Shown piece after piece: positions 9,001-11,567 of a stretch of DNA of 11,567 nucleotides (positions within the stretch are counted from its first letter, which is position 1; every line of letters begins with the position of its first letter). A program made the translations under genes and the position numbers. Below the pieces are notes generated by a model. The model searched no databases, had not been told where the DNA came from, and saw only the letters and a program-made list of their open reading frames with translations. The stretch is from Profundicola sp964553105 (lineage in GTDB: Bacteria; Bacteroidota; Bacteroidia; Flavobacteriales; Weeksellaceae). The stretch is from contig CAZKJO010000056.1 in NCBI GenBank assembly GCA_964553105.1, forward strand, positions 1 through 11,567. Direction: 5' to 3'.

Positions 9001-9284
9001 CATTTAGCCCTTGGGCAGGTCCTTTCTTCCTTCCAACCTTCGAGACAGGCGCTAGAAGAACTCCTAGAATGGACATTACGCCTAACCCTGCTATTGCAAT
9101 CGTGAAGATTTCTAAAGTAGAGGCTAAAACTATCGAAGTATTTGATATGAATGGTGGACATGTGAAAACATTCAACACCAATGACAATCAATTTGATATG
9201 ACAGGATTACCAACTGGTAAATATAACTTAAGAGTTATAGATGCAGAAGGTAATATCCACTACGATCAAGTGATTAAAAAGTAA
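1..9284 (+). CDS. Giant multi-domain T9SS-secreted surface protein, probable adhesin (5' end outside the window)
   Basis: The reading frame is open from position 3 to the TAA at 9282-9284 (3093 codons visible). The first residues, LLFILIFASQQVTAQA, are the hydrophobic core and AxA cleavage site of a signal peptide, so the true start lies only slightly upstream; the in-frame GTG at 36 falls inside this peptide. Domains by nucleotide: ten FN3-like repeats (48-3629, no cysteine seen), three Ig-like 'YC' repeats (3636-4250), a short MopE-type repeat (4255-4392), an unassigned domain (4393-4757), a CARDB-rich stalk (4758-7490), an SprB-type repeat (7491-7720), a fourth 'YC' repeat (7735-7967), MopE-type and thrombospondin type 3 repeats (7971-8528, 8664-8767), a CDDG unit (8571-8650), a divergent FN3 domain (8775-9050) and a type A sorting domain (9066-9281, with TPNP and GKY motifs). 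Inferred role: a long cell-surface adhesin exported by Sec and then T9SS. Ligand unknown. A polysaccharide-binding role is possible, but no catalytic domain was seen. Confidence 0.93.
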   Translation, partial: LLFILIFASQQVTAQAPTNPASNVNFSSLDGDRFYMSWTRGNGSSRIVIAKQGSPVTAIPSDGTSYSANNTFGDGNELLPGEFVVYNGSGTGFYLEGLSPDTTYHLAIYEYNGSAAGIQFLSTATHASQATVTAPTVQTSGLGISQITGSAARVDWTSGDGNRRILLIKADSPVDYSPIDLQTYNYYYGNTLHSYHQIGSTGNYTAYSGTGSYVNLSGLQPNTTYHIAAFEFNGNLGPVYLVPGSTSSFTTASTPAAQPTNLNFSSIDSQRFYFSFNRSDANAYLVVASENPITGTPVNGTTYTGNTEFGNASASQLNPGEYVISSSNTNSFTMTGLEAATTYYIKIFAYNSAAGETYYLQSNPLSGSQSTLSHPTVQTSGITFSNITGQAARADWTNGNGSRRILLIKEGSAVDFTPVDFETYNYYYSNTFHSYHQIGSTGNYTAYSGSGSYVNMSGLQPNTTYHVAAFEYNGNQGPLYLVPGSTSSFTTSSIPTAQPTNLSFYNIGGAQMRMQFNISDASNYLMVASENPITGTPASGVTYTASGEWGDPAASVLNTGEQVISAGTARTNINLSGLNPSTTYYIAVFAYNITGGEPQYLTTNPLTGSQSTATYPTVQTSNLTVDNVTGSSLRLNWTRGNGNNVLIIGRAGGPVNVTPEDLVTYNAYYSSFGNSYDQIGDTDNYGVYNSSGTSRTITGLTPGVTYHFTAFEHNGTETPLYLTPGISTSQITLAYPENQPTNLSFYSVEGNRFYGSFSGSGAQRYLVVASENPITAIPDEALSYTASSTFGAGDEMSEGVFVIQNNQSTSFLMSGLEPATNYYVQVFAYNFSGDNNYYLTEDPLSGSQSTIGAPSLQASNGLVFNRSANSLGINWTRGNGNRIIVVAREGEAVTDDPLDLTSYSASSNFNSSTWYQLSEGNKIVYNGTGSQVQITNLNEDTTYHFALYEYNGSSYPVYLKPAYRFAASTFGSLPTVQTSNATFTNIGASQATVNFTAGNGPYRLAIAKKDSEMTFEPTNGSEYTANNAFGNSTNLGSNTFAVFNGMNETFVMQNLEPSSTYFIRFFEYNYNEAGQQYLTPGYTASFSTPSIPTMAADNLQITETTETTATLSWQNGNGNARIVVMRDASTGGTMPQPQHGVVYSASAEFGSGDAFGSGYVIYNGSGNTVSISDFTWDTAYDVFIFEYNGNQQNPVYQPTGYQTQITITEDVCPEEYVFDFPTTYCKDETPPELPLISENGIEGTWSPAVIDTSVAGSVEYIFTPDTDCEPFSVMVNITAPVVPVFNIVTEYQTDETAGTLSPVSANGISGTWSPAIIDTMSPGTTEYTFTPDEGQCAAAYSITVVVTDCPAPEFAGMLLEYCRNDVADVLPNVSDNGIEGSWSPASINTTNAGNFTYTFTPSNGCDPVSFEITILMPQTWYEDADGDGFGNASVVQTACSKPEGFVAAAGDCDDTDENINAEAQFFSYSGNPGFVNTLVSPLTGAPTDEYQLQVVFTDTRNIMPAFGYPRIIFDYNADGIYNTLNDKTIVLGEGDSSDTTISDGKLYVGTISPLEPNRNYNIFAEVMINGCPIIFGPFDAPDVLMQSDIEIFANDIVFDNPNPDPSSPLQITATIHNKSDLPAENFVVGLINQWDPNINYPDQTVTYIAPNGSADVVWNITTPDEIGWMPMQVSIDKTNVIEESNELDNTAVRPFTNGDYNIPGAIAVDINVSPAVVSPNHPSVYVSGYAYYIDTAVPLEDPSVAGATVTIYVEHLNSSIQVHTDSNGIFRTSFNGATTPGTYDVTAEVTDYTLTGSGTDNYEVVFTEVADWRIRVIYDDNSILEGETTSGTITVTNNGNQNLPETVVDFTQNGGNPMLPSSYSVPALNAGESHMIDLEDMTFSTPGNYSICGTINLDNVFPETYLNNNSSCDYLNVLPALPDLISYSGPQGTGYFCNTNPHPSFSIRNIGHVPSGSFSVEVDVFEGSSLITTETFEMESLNPSQISTVDLAYAYPSEGNYSFTVRVDVPLATNGVVTELNESNNTAGYSRTLTECKPDLTVSGCGSGMKVEPIDPGNASNNNYTATIRNTGNATAFAPFDVSFNVLNGASETVTVNNDLAPGQSVVVTVIMPFAGFNEQLDVVADSGNIINEFNENNNMNGSMLCHEFYLTPPPCGASGDQFWGQDEFIQYSTVVPWIELGNNYLYAASEVNVKFEMETPSSGGFIELGNILENNLLGCEFSCHNLHEVYLNTSVVFSETGTYRFRWTVDSDNAYDECDEDNNVFIRTVEVKNLPDMRVLSQFINPSSLNPEVNELITFDITYENIAFPNTGQEMDFDIYVDEVLLQRIENVPGLFTHTNNTVPVTVPWSSNEAGAHIVRIVIDSNHEITEVRENNNEATRAVIVGEASNLFFTSLAVSDDEPALGQIISIDGVIENNGDIDAAADVAFYYLDINGNEQYLGSLPVSVNAGEQVNVTKDWTVSNPETFIIARIVNTSVIEFDENDNEATVELGAGMTLEFSSTLACATEDTLGSATVNVVNGSGDYTFSWNIGDTTETIQQPAGTYIITVTDNESGEIVTGFVTIFNDEACTDYCPDDPELTSPVVPVFNSIMSAYCQDDNAFDLPATDDNNISGTWLPASIDTSTPGTFTYVFTPDIECSQTFEIEITIHPSSVWYQDADGDGFGNEAVSVTACAQPDGYVAEAGDCDDSDNTIYPGATEIPNDGIDQDCDGSDLVVVIDGDNDGVADDADNCPNTYNPDQEDLDGDGIGDACDDDIDGDGVLNEDDCDPYDASVGAGTVWYQDADGDGFGNEAVSVTACAQPDGYVAEAGDCDDSDNTIYPGATEIPNDGIDQDCDGSDWIVIEFDCPALEANFGDACDDGDATTENDMINENCECEGTPVQTSDADGDGVADDVDNCPNTYNPDQADGNGDGLGDACEACDVPYMVELTRTSDTTATFTAGNSVWHYQGTANRAGRPLRPYPMYGMNDMTVPHTQYALVPAFEYDVWLRTICDDGSFSPWAGPFFLPTFETGARRTPRMDITPNPAIAIVKISKVEAKTIEVFDMNGGHVKTFNTNDNQFDMTGLPTGKYNLRVIDAEGNIHYDQVIKK
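3..50 (+). other. 3' part of the signal peptide of the giant surface protein
   Basis: In frame with the large gene, positions 3-50 encode LLFILIFASQQVTAQA, a hydrophobic stretch followed by a polar end and AQA, a standard signal peptidase I site. Mature protein would begin at about APTNP or PTNP (positions 48-53). The N-region with its positive charges and the start codon are missing from the window. This is the reason to treat the gene as 5'-partial and to reject the GTG at 36 as the start. Confidence 0.85.
48..3629 (+). other. Array of ten FN3-like repeats in two alternating types
   Basis: Ten units of about 117-121 residues start near 48, 402, 762, 1122, 1482, 1839, 2202, 2553, 2916 and 3273. 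Each ends with a 'GL.P.TTYH.A.FEYNG' type strand followed by 'YL.PG' or 'YYL...PLSGSQST', as in FN3 domains from Bacteroidota surface proteins. From the third unit on, odd units share 'QPTNL.F', 'VVASENPITG.P' and 'PLSGSQST'. Even units share 'PTVQTS' and 'NYYY...SYHQIG'. The repeat is therefore a two-domain supermodule of about 720 bases. Units 2 and 4 are the closest pair, roughly three quarters identical in protein by eye. The last units (8-10) have drifted from the alternation. The role is probably a rigid spacer or a carbohydrate- or protein-binding stalk. Assignment to FN3 rests on pattern only. Confidence 0.75.
3636..4250 (+). other. Three tandem Ig-like 'YC...GTWSPA.I.T' repeats
   Basis: Three units of about 70 residues begin near 3636, 3843 and 4047. 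Each has the core 'LP..S.NGI.GTWSPA.I.T...G...Y.FTP...C' and ends in an alternating hydrophobic strand ('FSVMVNI', 'YSITVVV', 'FEITIL'). This pattern is common in Bacteroidota surface proteins, where it forms small beta-sandwich domains. Units 1 and 3 have the YC cysteine (YCKDE, YCRND) that probably pairs with the later Cys. Unit 2 reads YQTDE and has lost it, although its later Cys (GQCAAA) is retained. A fourth copy lies at 7735-7967, beyond the CARDB region. Confidence 0.6.
4255..4392 (+). other. Truncated MopE-type metal-binding repeat
   Basis: The segment encodes TWYEDADGDGFGN, then an alternating stretch with one Cys, then AAGDCDDTDENINAEA. It matches the first two thirds of the MopE-type putative metal-binding repeat (W..DADGDGFG...GDCDD....). 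The usual end, IPNDGIDQDCDG, present in both downstream copies at 7971 and 8349, is missing and the chain runs straight into an unassigned domain. The acidic DxDxDG loop suggests calcium binding. This is a family-based inference. Confidence 0.65.
4393..4757 (+). other. Unassigned beta-rich domain inside the giant surface protein
   Basis: About 120 residues between the truncated MopE-type repeat and the first CARDB-like domain. It starts at FFSYSGNPGFV, has alternating hydrophobic strands (YQLQVVFTDT, PRIIFDYNADG, NYNIFAEVMI), a DYNADGIYN loop that could bind calcium, and a single cysteine (NGCPIIFGPF). I do not recognise a family. The strand pattern suggests an Ig-like fold. It is in frame and intact, so it is a real part of the protein. 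Confidence 0.5.
4758..7490 (+). other. CARDB-like stalk with one carboxypeptidase-regulatory-like insertion
   Basis: About seven units of 105-125 residues begin near 4758, 5434, 5763, 6111, 6441, 6822 and 7162. They carry the CARDB hallmarks: an opening 'PDL' or 'PDM' strand, 'I.NTGN' or 'V.NNGN' in the middle, and an 'I.E.NE.NN.A' ending (ESNELDNTA, ELNESNNTA, EFNENNNMN, EVRENNNEA, EFDENDNEA). Between the first and second, at about 5097-5427, is a different domain with 'VAGATVTIYV', 'TDSNGIFRTSF' and 'TPGTYDVTAEV', which fits the carboxypeptidase-regulatory-like fold. The unit at 6441 is divergent and has several cysteines (PPCGASG, GCEFSCH, DECDEDNN). CARDB domains are known from bacterial surface proteins and are thought to mediate adhesion. 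Here they probably form the middle stalk. Confidence 0.7.
7491..7720 (+). other. Single SprB-type repeat domain
   Basis: One unit with the pattern 'ACATEDTLGSATVNVVNGSGDY' split by the typical steps: a Cys near the start, GSATV, NGSGDYTFSW, a turn before 'PAGTYIITVTD' and a closing strand 'GFVTIF'. This matches the SprB repeat, first described from the gliding-motility adhesin SprB of Flavobacterium johnsoniae and found in many Bacteroidota surface proteins. A single repeat does not by itself imply gliding. The sorting domain here is type A, whereas SprB has type B. Confidence 0.65.
7735..7967 (+). other. Fourth Ig-like 'YC' repeat
   Basis: After DYCPDDPE the chain reads VVPVFNSIMSAYCQDD, then 'NISGTWLPASIDTSTPG' and 'YVFTPDIECSQTFEIEITI'. 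This is the same family as the three repeats at 3636-4250 but placed on the far side of the CARDB stalk. The VVPVFN opening is nearly that of unit 2 at 3843. As at 4047-4392, the repeat is followed directly by a MopE-type repeat, so the pair 'YC' plus MopE occurs twice as a block. Confidence 0.6.
7971..8150 (+). repeat. MopE-type direct repeat, copy A (180 bp)
   Basis: This 180-bp segment encodes 60 residues from WYQDADGDGFGNE through AEAGDCDDSDN to IPNDGIDQDCDGSD. It is repeated at 8349-8528 with one base difference (C at 7991, T at 8369), which is silent. The spacing between copies is 378 bp, exactly 126 codons, so the frame is kept. The protein repeat is the MopE-type putative metal-binding motif, with DxDxDG-like acidic loops that probably bind calcium. 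Confidence 0.9.
8166..8334 (+). other. Thrombospondin type 3 calcium-binding repeats
   Basis: The region encodes DGDNDGVADDADNCPNTYNP followed by DQEDLDGDGIGDACDDD and DGDGVLNEDDCDPYDAS. The spacing of DxDxDGxxD loops and the NCP..NPDQ and GDAC steps is that of thrombospondin type 3 repeats, which wrap around calcium ions. It lies between the two copies of the MopE-type repeat. A second set (DADGDGVADDVDNCP to GDAC) is at about 8664-8767 and again in the downstream gene. Dockerin was considered and set aside because the paired 22-residue dockerin motif is not present. Confidence 0.75.
8349..8528 (+). repeat. MopE-type direct repeat, copy B (180 bp)
   Basis: Second copy of the 180-bp unit at 7971-8150, with 179 of 180 bases identical and an identical 60-residue product. 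The identity ends abruptly: copy A continues with CTGGTAGTT and copy B with TGGATCGTT. At the upstream end the copies differ two bases before the TGG codon. The near absence of silent changes points to a recent duplication or to homogenisation. Confidence 0.9.
8652..8929 (+). repeat. 278-bp perfect repeat shared with the downstream gene, copy 1
   Basis: Compared by eye base by base, this stretch is identical to 10568-10845. It covers the thrombospondin type 3 segment and the first part of the divergent FN3 domain up to the codons for MTVP. Homology goes on in both directions with silent differences only: 6 in the 93 bases before it and 11 in the 61 bases after it, so the encoded protein is identical over 144 residues (8559-8990). 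The abrupt loss of silent differences marks a conversion tract or similar recent exchange. Confidence 0.9.
9066..9281 (+). other. T9SS type A C-terminal sorting domain of the giant surface protein
   Basis: The last 72 residues start at MDITPNPA and run through VKISKVEAKTIEVFDMNGG, 'FDMTGLPTGKYNLRV' and end in DQVIKK. The TPNP opening, the 'VFDMNGG.V' strand and the 'L..GLP.GKY.LRV' strand are the pattern of the Por secretion system type A sorting domain. In the known pathway this domain directs the protein through the outer membrane and is cleaved at the surface. The downstream gene has a homologous domain. Confidence 0.88.
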
Positions 9285-9305
9285 CTTCCAAAAGAATGGA
9301 AACAG

Positions 9306-9341
9306 ATTAAAAGAGCGGCTCACATGGGCCGCTCTTTTAAT
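9306..9341 (+). terminator. Stem-loop terminator after the giant surface protein gene
   Basis: Arms 9306-9319 and 9328-9341 (core AAAAGAGCGGC and GCCGCTCTTTT) form a 14-bp perfect stem with an 8-base loop, starting 21 bases after the stop codon. The T run is contained in the 3' arm, with an A run in the 5' arm, so it could work in both directions. It separates the two large genes into different transcription units. Confidence 0.85.
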
Positions 9342-9435
9342 ATTAAAAATGTAATATTCAGTTTCAATATTCCTCATTGTAAGTTGTATTTGGGCAATAT
9401 ATTCATTTTATTACACTATTTTTCTTGTGATTTTC

Positions 9436-9467
9436 TTTTCATATCATAAAATAAATTATTATATTCG
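9436..9467 (+). promoter_or_regulatory. Possible Bacteroidota-type promoter for the 569-residue protein
   Basis: TATATTCG at 9460-9467 resembles the Bacteroidota -7 element TAnnTTTG with one mismatch. A TTTTC at 9436-9440, 19 bases upstream, could take the place of the -33 TTTG element but is a weak match. Transcription would start near 9470-9475, giving a leader of about 20 bases. The region is very AT-rich, so chance matches are likely. Confidence 0.35.
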
Positions 9468-9493
9468 TAAGTAAACCAATTACTCAAATTACT

Positions 9494-11203
9494 ATGAAAA
9501 AAATTCACTTTTTGTTTATTCTCATGTTATGCATAACATGGGGATTTTCGCAGCATTCAGAAATTAGTAACACAAATCCTGATATATCTTTATCGGATAA
9601 TTTGTTACCTGAAAATTACCTTTTAGAGACGGAGAACACAGCAGAATTATGTGCAGATGGCATAGACAATGATGGTGACGGACTTGCCGATTGTGATGAT
9701 CCTAAATGTCAGGCTTTGTCAAACAATATCGGATGTACAACCTGCTTTGGCGATGGATTATCTTTTGCGGATGAAGTGATTGAATATGTTCAATATTGTT
9801 CTAACAATATTTCGACAGATCCATCAGCTGCATTAGGGATGCCAGATTTTACCTCTTCAGATACGCATGTTTCCTTGGGGACGGGATACATAAAACTTGG
9901 TTTTACCAATAATACTCTGGTCAATTCCGGAGATTCAGAGCCAGATTTACATGTTTTTGAAGTTGGACCCAGGGTTGAAGGATCGTTTATAGAACTTAGG
10001 CCTGTCAATGCTGCAACAGAACTTTTATGTATTGCTGCAGGCTTGTTAGACACAGATTCAGATGGATTTTATGAATTTGGACAAATTGGCGGGTCATTGG
10101 CTTCGGTTGATGTCGATGCGTTTTTTGATAATTTGCCTCCACAATCTGTCTATTTTAATGCGATAAAGATTACAGACGCTATCGGAAGTTGTTCAACCAG
10201 TACGCCAGGTCCTGATATCGATGCCGTTTGTGTTCTTTCTAATATTTCTTGTGGTGTAGGTCAAGCCTGTGATGACGGTAATGATTTGACCGAAAACGAC
10301 ATGATCAATGAAAATTGTGAATGTGAGGGTACACCTATTCAATTCGATTGTCCCGAACAACAATTAAACATCGGTGATGCTTGTGATGATGGCAATGAAA
10401 TGACAGAAAATGACACGATCAATGAAAATTGTGAATGTGAAGGTACGCCTATCGTTACGTATGACTGCCCAGGATTAGAAGCTAACTTCGGAGATGCTTG
10501 TGATGATGGTGATGCTACGACCGAAAATGACATGATCAATGAAAATTGTGAATGTGAAGGTACGCCGGTACAGACAAGTGATGCTGACGGTGACGGTGTA
10601 GCTGATGACGTAGATAATTGTCCTAATACCTATAACCCAGACCAGGCTGATGGTAACGGTGATGGTCTTGGCGATGCGTGTGAAGCTTGTGACGTGCCTT
10701 ATATGGTAGAATTAACCAGAACCAGCGATACAACGGCAACGTTCACCGCAGGTAACTCTGTGTGGCACTACCAAGGTACCGCCAACAGAGCTGGCAGACC
10801 TCTACGTCCTTATCCAATGTATGGTATGAATGACATGACTGTTCCGCATACGCAATATGCTTTGGTGCCTGCCTTCGAATACGATGTCTGGCTAAGAACA
10901 ATTTGTGGTGATGGTACTTACAGTGCATGGTCTGGTCCTTACTTCATTCCAACCTATTCAGGCATGGCAAGAAGAAGCACCCCAACCATGGAGATTACGC
11001 CCAACCCTGCAGTGGCGGTGGTGAACATCACCCGCGTTGAGGCCAGAACCATCGAGGTGTTTGACATGAATGGAGGACACGTGAAAACGTTCACAACAAG
11101 TGATAATCAAATTGATTTAACTGGGTTACCTGTGGGTAAATATAGCCTACGTGTGGTAGACTCAGAAGATAATATTCATTTCGATCAGGTGATTAAAAAG
11201 TAA
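9494..11203 (+). CDS. T9SS-secreted surface protein of 569 residues with CDDG and thrombospondin type 3 repeats
   Basis: Start ATG 9494 gives a clear signal peptide (MKKIHFLFILMLCITWGFSQ, residues 1-20), so the start is secure even though no Shine-Dalgarno is present; the leader is AT-rich as usual in Bacteroidota. Residues 52-72 hold a DGIDNDGDGLADCDDPKC loop likely to bind calcium. Residues 82-252 form a domain with 'ALGMPD', 'VSLGTGYIKLGF.NN.L', 'DLHVFEVG' and 'GPDIDAV' signatures, seen in other secreted proteins, for which I have no safe family name. Three CDDG units follow (258-358), then thrombospondin type 3 repeats (363-396), a divergent FN3 domain (399-487) and a type A sorting domain (498-569). 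Residues 328-471 are identical to the giant upstream protein. Terminators on both sides suggest a single-gene unit. Function is inferred only as a surface or released calcium-binding protein. Confidence 0.93.
   Translation: MKKIHFLFILMLCITWGFSQHSEISNTNPDISLSDNLLPENYLLETENTAELCADGIDNDGDGLADCDDPKCQALSNNIGCTTCFGDGLSFADEVIEYVQYCSNNISTDPSAALGMPDFTSSDTHVSLGTGYIKLGFTNNTLVNSGDSEPDLHVFEVGPRVEGSFIELRPVNAATELLCIAAGLLDTDSDGFYEFGQIGGSLASVDVDAFFDNLPPQSVYFNAIKITDAIGSCSTSTPGPDIDAVCVLSNISCGVGQACDDGNDLTENDMINENCECEGTPIQFDCPEQQLNIGDACDDGNEMTENDTINENCECEGTPIVTYDCPGLEANFGDACDDGDATTENDMINENCECEGTPVQTSDADGDGVADDVDNCPNTYNPDQADGNGDGLGDACEACDVPYMVELTRTSDTTATFTAGNSVWHYQGTANRAGRPLRPYPMYGMNDMTVPHTQYALVPAFEYDVWLRTICGDGTYSAWSGPYFIPTYSGMARRSTPTMEITPNPAVAVVNITRVEARTIEVFDMNGGHVKTFTTSDNQIDLTGLPVGKYSLRVVDSEDNIHFDQVIKK
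10256..10567 (+). repeat. Three tandem CDDG cysteine-rich units
   Basis: Units of 38-39 residues have their AC codons at 10265, 10379 and 10496 (spacing 114 and 117 bases). Each reads (G)DACDDGN or ACDDGD, then 'TEND.INENCECEGTP'. The pattern has three cysteines per unit, plus one in the linker (FDCP, YDCP) before units 2 and 3. One unit of the same kind occurs in the giant protein at 8571-8650. Such CDDG units are frequent near the C-terminus of Bacteroidota secreted proteins; their role is not known to me. The third unit is nearest to the copy in the giant gene. Confidence 0.8.
10568..10845 (+). repeat. 278-bp perfect repeat shared with the upstream gene, copy 2
   Basis: Identical by eye to 8652-8929 at an offset of 1916 bases, in the same orientation and reading frame. 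It encodes residues 359-450 of the 569-residue protein (thrombospondin type 3 repeats and the start of the divergent FN3 domain). Homology flanking it contains silent differences only. Confidence 0.9.
10985..11200 (+). other. T9SS type A sorting domain of the 569-residue protein
   Basis: Residues 498-569 begin TMEITPNPA and continue with 'IEVFDMNGGHVKTF', 'IDLTGLPVGKYSLRV' and end in DQVIKK. It is homologous to the sorting domain of the upstream gene and shares its last six residues. Its base composition is unusual: of 39 codons at 10979-11095, 27 end in G or C, against 13 of 39 in the matching codons of the upstream gene (9060-9176). Confidence 0.88.
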
Positions 11204-11225
11204 ATCCGTAAATTTTTAAGGATGG

Positions 11226-11255
11226 AAACCGCTTCTTTTCAGAAGCGGTTTTTTT
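11226..11255 (+). terminator. Intrinsic terminator after the 569-residue protein gene
   Basis: Arms 11226-11236 (AAACCGCTTCT) and 11241-11251 (AGAAGCGGTTT) form a perfect 11-bp stem with a TTTC loop and are followed by more T (to 11255). It starts 22 bases after the stop codon. Confidence 0.9.
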
Positions 11256-11283
11256 ATGCCCAGAAATAAACATATAAAACCTC

Positions 11284-11392
11284 ATGGCGGGGAAGGTTTG
11301 AAAAACCTGACGCGGCAATCTGTCCAGCAACGGAGCACACGCCAAAAAGATGGCTTCTTCACTTCGCTGCGCTTCGTTCATCGCAATGACGT
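11284..11392 (-). repeat. Probable dispersed intergenic repeat of the CGTCATTGCGA type
   Basis: Read on the minus strand, this begins CGTCATTGCGATGAACGAAG, continues with GAAGAAGCCATCT, and further on has ACAGATTGCCGCGTC. This resembles the dispersed 'CGTCATTGCGA...GAAGCAATCT' repeats found between genes in many bacteria. It is GC-rich compared with the AT-rich spacer to its right and lies between two terminators of converging genes, a usual place for such elements. A small hairpin (AGGTTT-GAA-AAACCT, 11294-11308) is near one end. The short open frames across it are not genes. Only one copy is in the window, so the dispersed nature is inferred. Confidence 0.5.
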
Positions 11393-11463
11393 TTATAAAG
11401 AAAAGCGACGTTGCGACAACTACCAGCATTTCCGTCGAAATGATTACGTGCTATTCTACAAAA

Positions 11464-11492
11464 AAAAGGCTACTCCAATGGAATAGCCTTTT
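11464..11492 (-). terminator. Intrinsic terminator of the minus-strand gene
   Basis: AAAAGGCTACTCC and GGAATAGCCTTTT pair with one C-A mismatch around a 3-base loop. On the minus strand the stem is followed by a run of eight T (complement of 11460-11467), which makes it a good terminator for the gene ending at 11513. The T run on the plus strand is shorter, but it may also stop plus-strand transcription. Confidence 0.8.
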
Positions 11493-11512
11493 ATAAAATT
11501 TAATGTGTATAA

Positions 11513-11567
11513 TTATTTCTCAATAAAGATTACACGTCTGTTTGCATGGTTTTTCCACTCAGGACAA
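11513..11567 (-). CDS. C-terminal end of a probable OmpA-family protein (partial)
   Basis: On the minus strand the frame reads CPEWKNHANRRVIFIEK and stops at TAA (complement of 11513-11515). The 'NRRV.F.' ending is typical of the OmpA-like peptidoglycan-binding domain, where a short segment with 'N.RV.F' closes the fold. The gene converges on the 569-residue protein gene, and a matching terminator lies 20 bases after its stop. Only 17 codons are visible, so the family call is tentative, though a real gene end here is well supported by the terminator. Confidence 0.6.
   Translation of the reverse strand, partial: CPEWKNHANRRVIFIEK

Noticed and set aside
10256..10567. CRISPR-like array
   Set aside because: The regular 114-117 base spacing comes from protein repeats in one open frame; the units are not short identical repeats with unique spacers.
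11193..11429. Minus-strand open frame of 78 codons
   Set aside because: It overlaps the end of the 569-residue protein gene and its terminator, and most of it comes from the dispersed repeat.
11256..11486. Plus-strand open frame of 76 codons
   Set aside because: It starts at the end of a terminator, runs across a probable dispersed repeat and into the opposite gene's terminator; no leader or recognisable protein features.

Overview
The window looks like chromosomal DNA from a member of the Bacteroidota, probably a flavobacterium-like or related marine or freshwater lineage; genus cannot be told from sequence alone. The evidence is two adjacent genes for secreted multi-domain proteins that end in type IX secretion system (T9SS) type A sorting domains, the domain set they carry (FN3, CARDB, SprB-type, MopE-type and thrombospondin type 3 calcium repeats), a start codon without a Shine-Dalgarno sequence and with an AT-rich leader, and a TAnnTT-type -7 element.

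Layout. (1) Positions 1-9284, + strand: the nearly complete 3' part of a giant surface protein of at least 3093 residues. Only the first few residues of its signal peptide lie upstream of the window; the in-frame GTG at 36 is a signal-peptide valine, not the start. Its modules run in this order: ten FN3-like repeats, three Ig-like 'YC' repeats, a truncated MopE-type repeat, an unassigned domain, about seven CARDB-like domains interrupted by one carboxypeptidase-regulatory-like domain, one SprB-type repeat, a fourth 'YC' repeat, two nearly identical MopE-type repeats with thrombospondin type 3 repeats, a CDDG cysteine-rich unit, a divergent FN3 domain and the sorting domain. (2) Positions 9285-9493: an intergenic region with a strong stem-loop terminator and a possible promoter for the next gene. 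(3) Positions 9494-11203, + strand: a 569-residue secreted protein with its own N-terminal half, three tandem CDDG units and a C-terminal half homologous to the tail of the giant protein. (4) Positions 11204-11512: an intergenic region with an intrinsic terminator, a probable dispersed repeat of the 'CGTCATTGCGA' kind, and a terminator serving the gene on the other strand. (5) Positions 11513-11567, - strand: the last 17 codons of a gene whose C-terminus looks like an OmpA-family peptidoglycan-binding domain.

The two large genes are separated by a terminator, so they are probably separate transcription units. Both products should cross the inner membrane by Sec and the outer membrane by T9SS, then be attached to or released from the surface after their C-terminal domains are removed. 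The giant one has the build of a long filamentous adhesin with calcium-stabilised segments. The most notable signal is a 278-bp stretch that is identical between the two genes, flanked on both sides by homologous sequence in which all differences are synonymous. This is the pattern expected of recent gene conversion. The sorting domain just after it differs sharply in third-position GC between the two genes, suggesting that tails in this family are mosaic.
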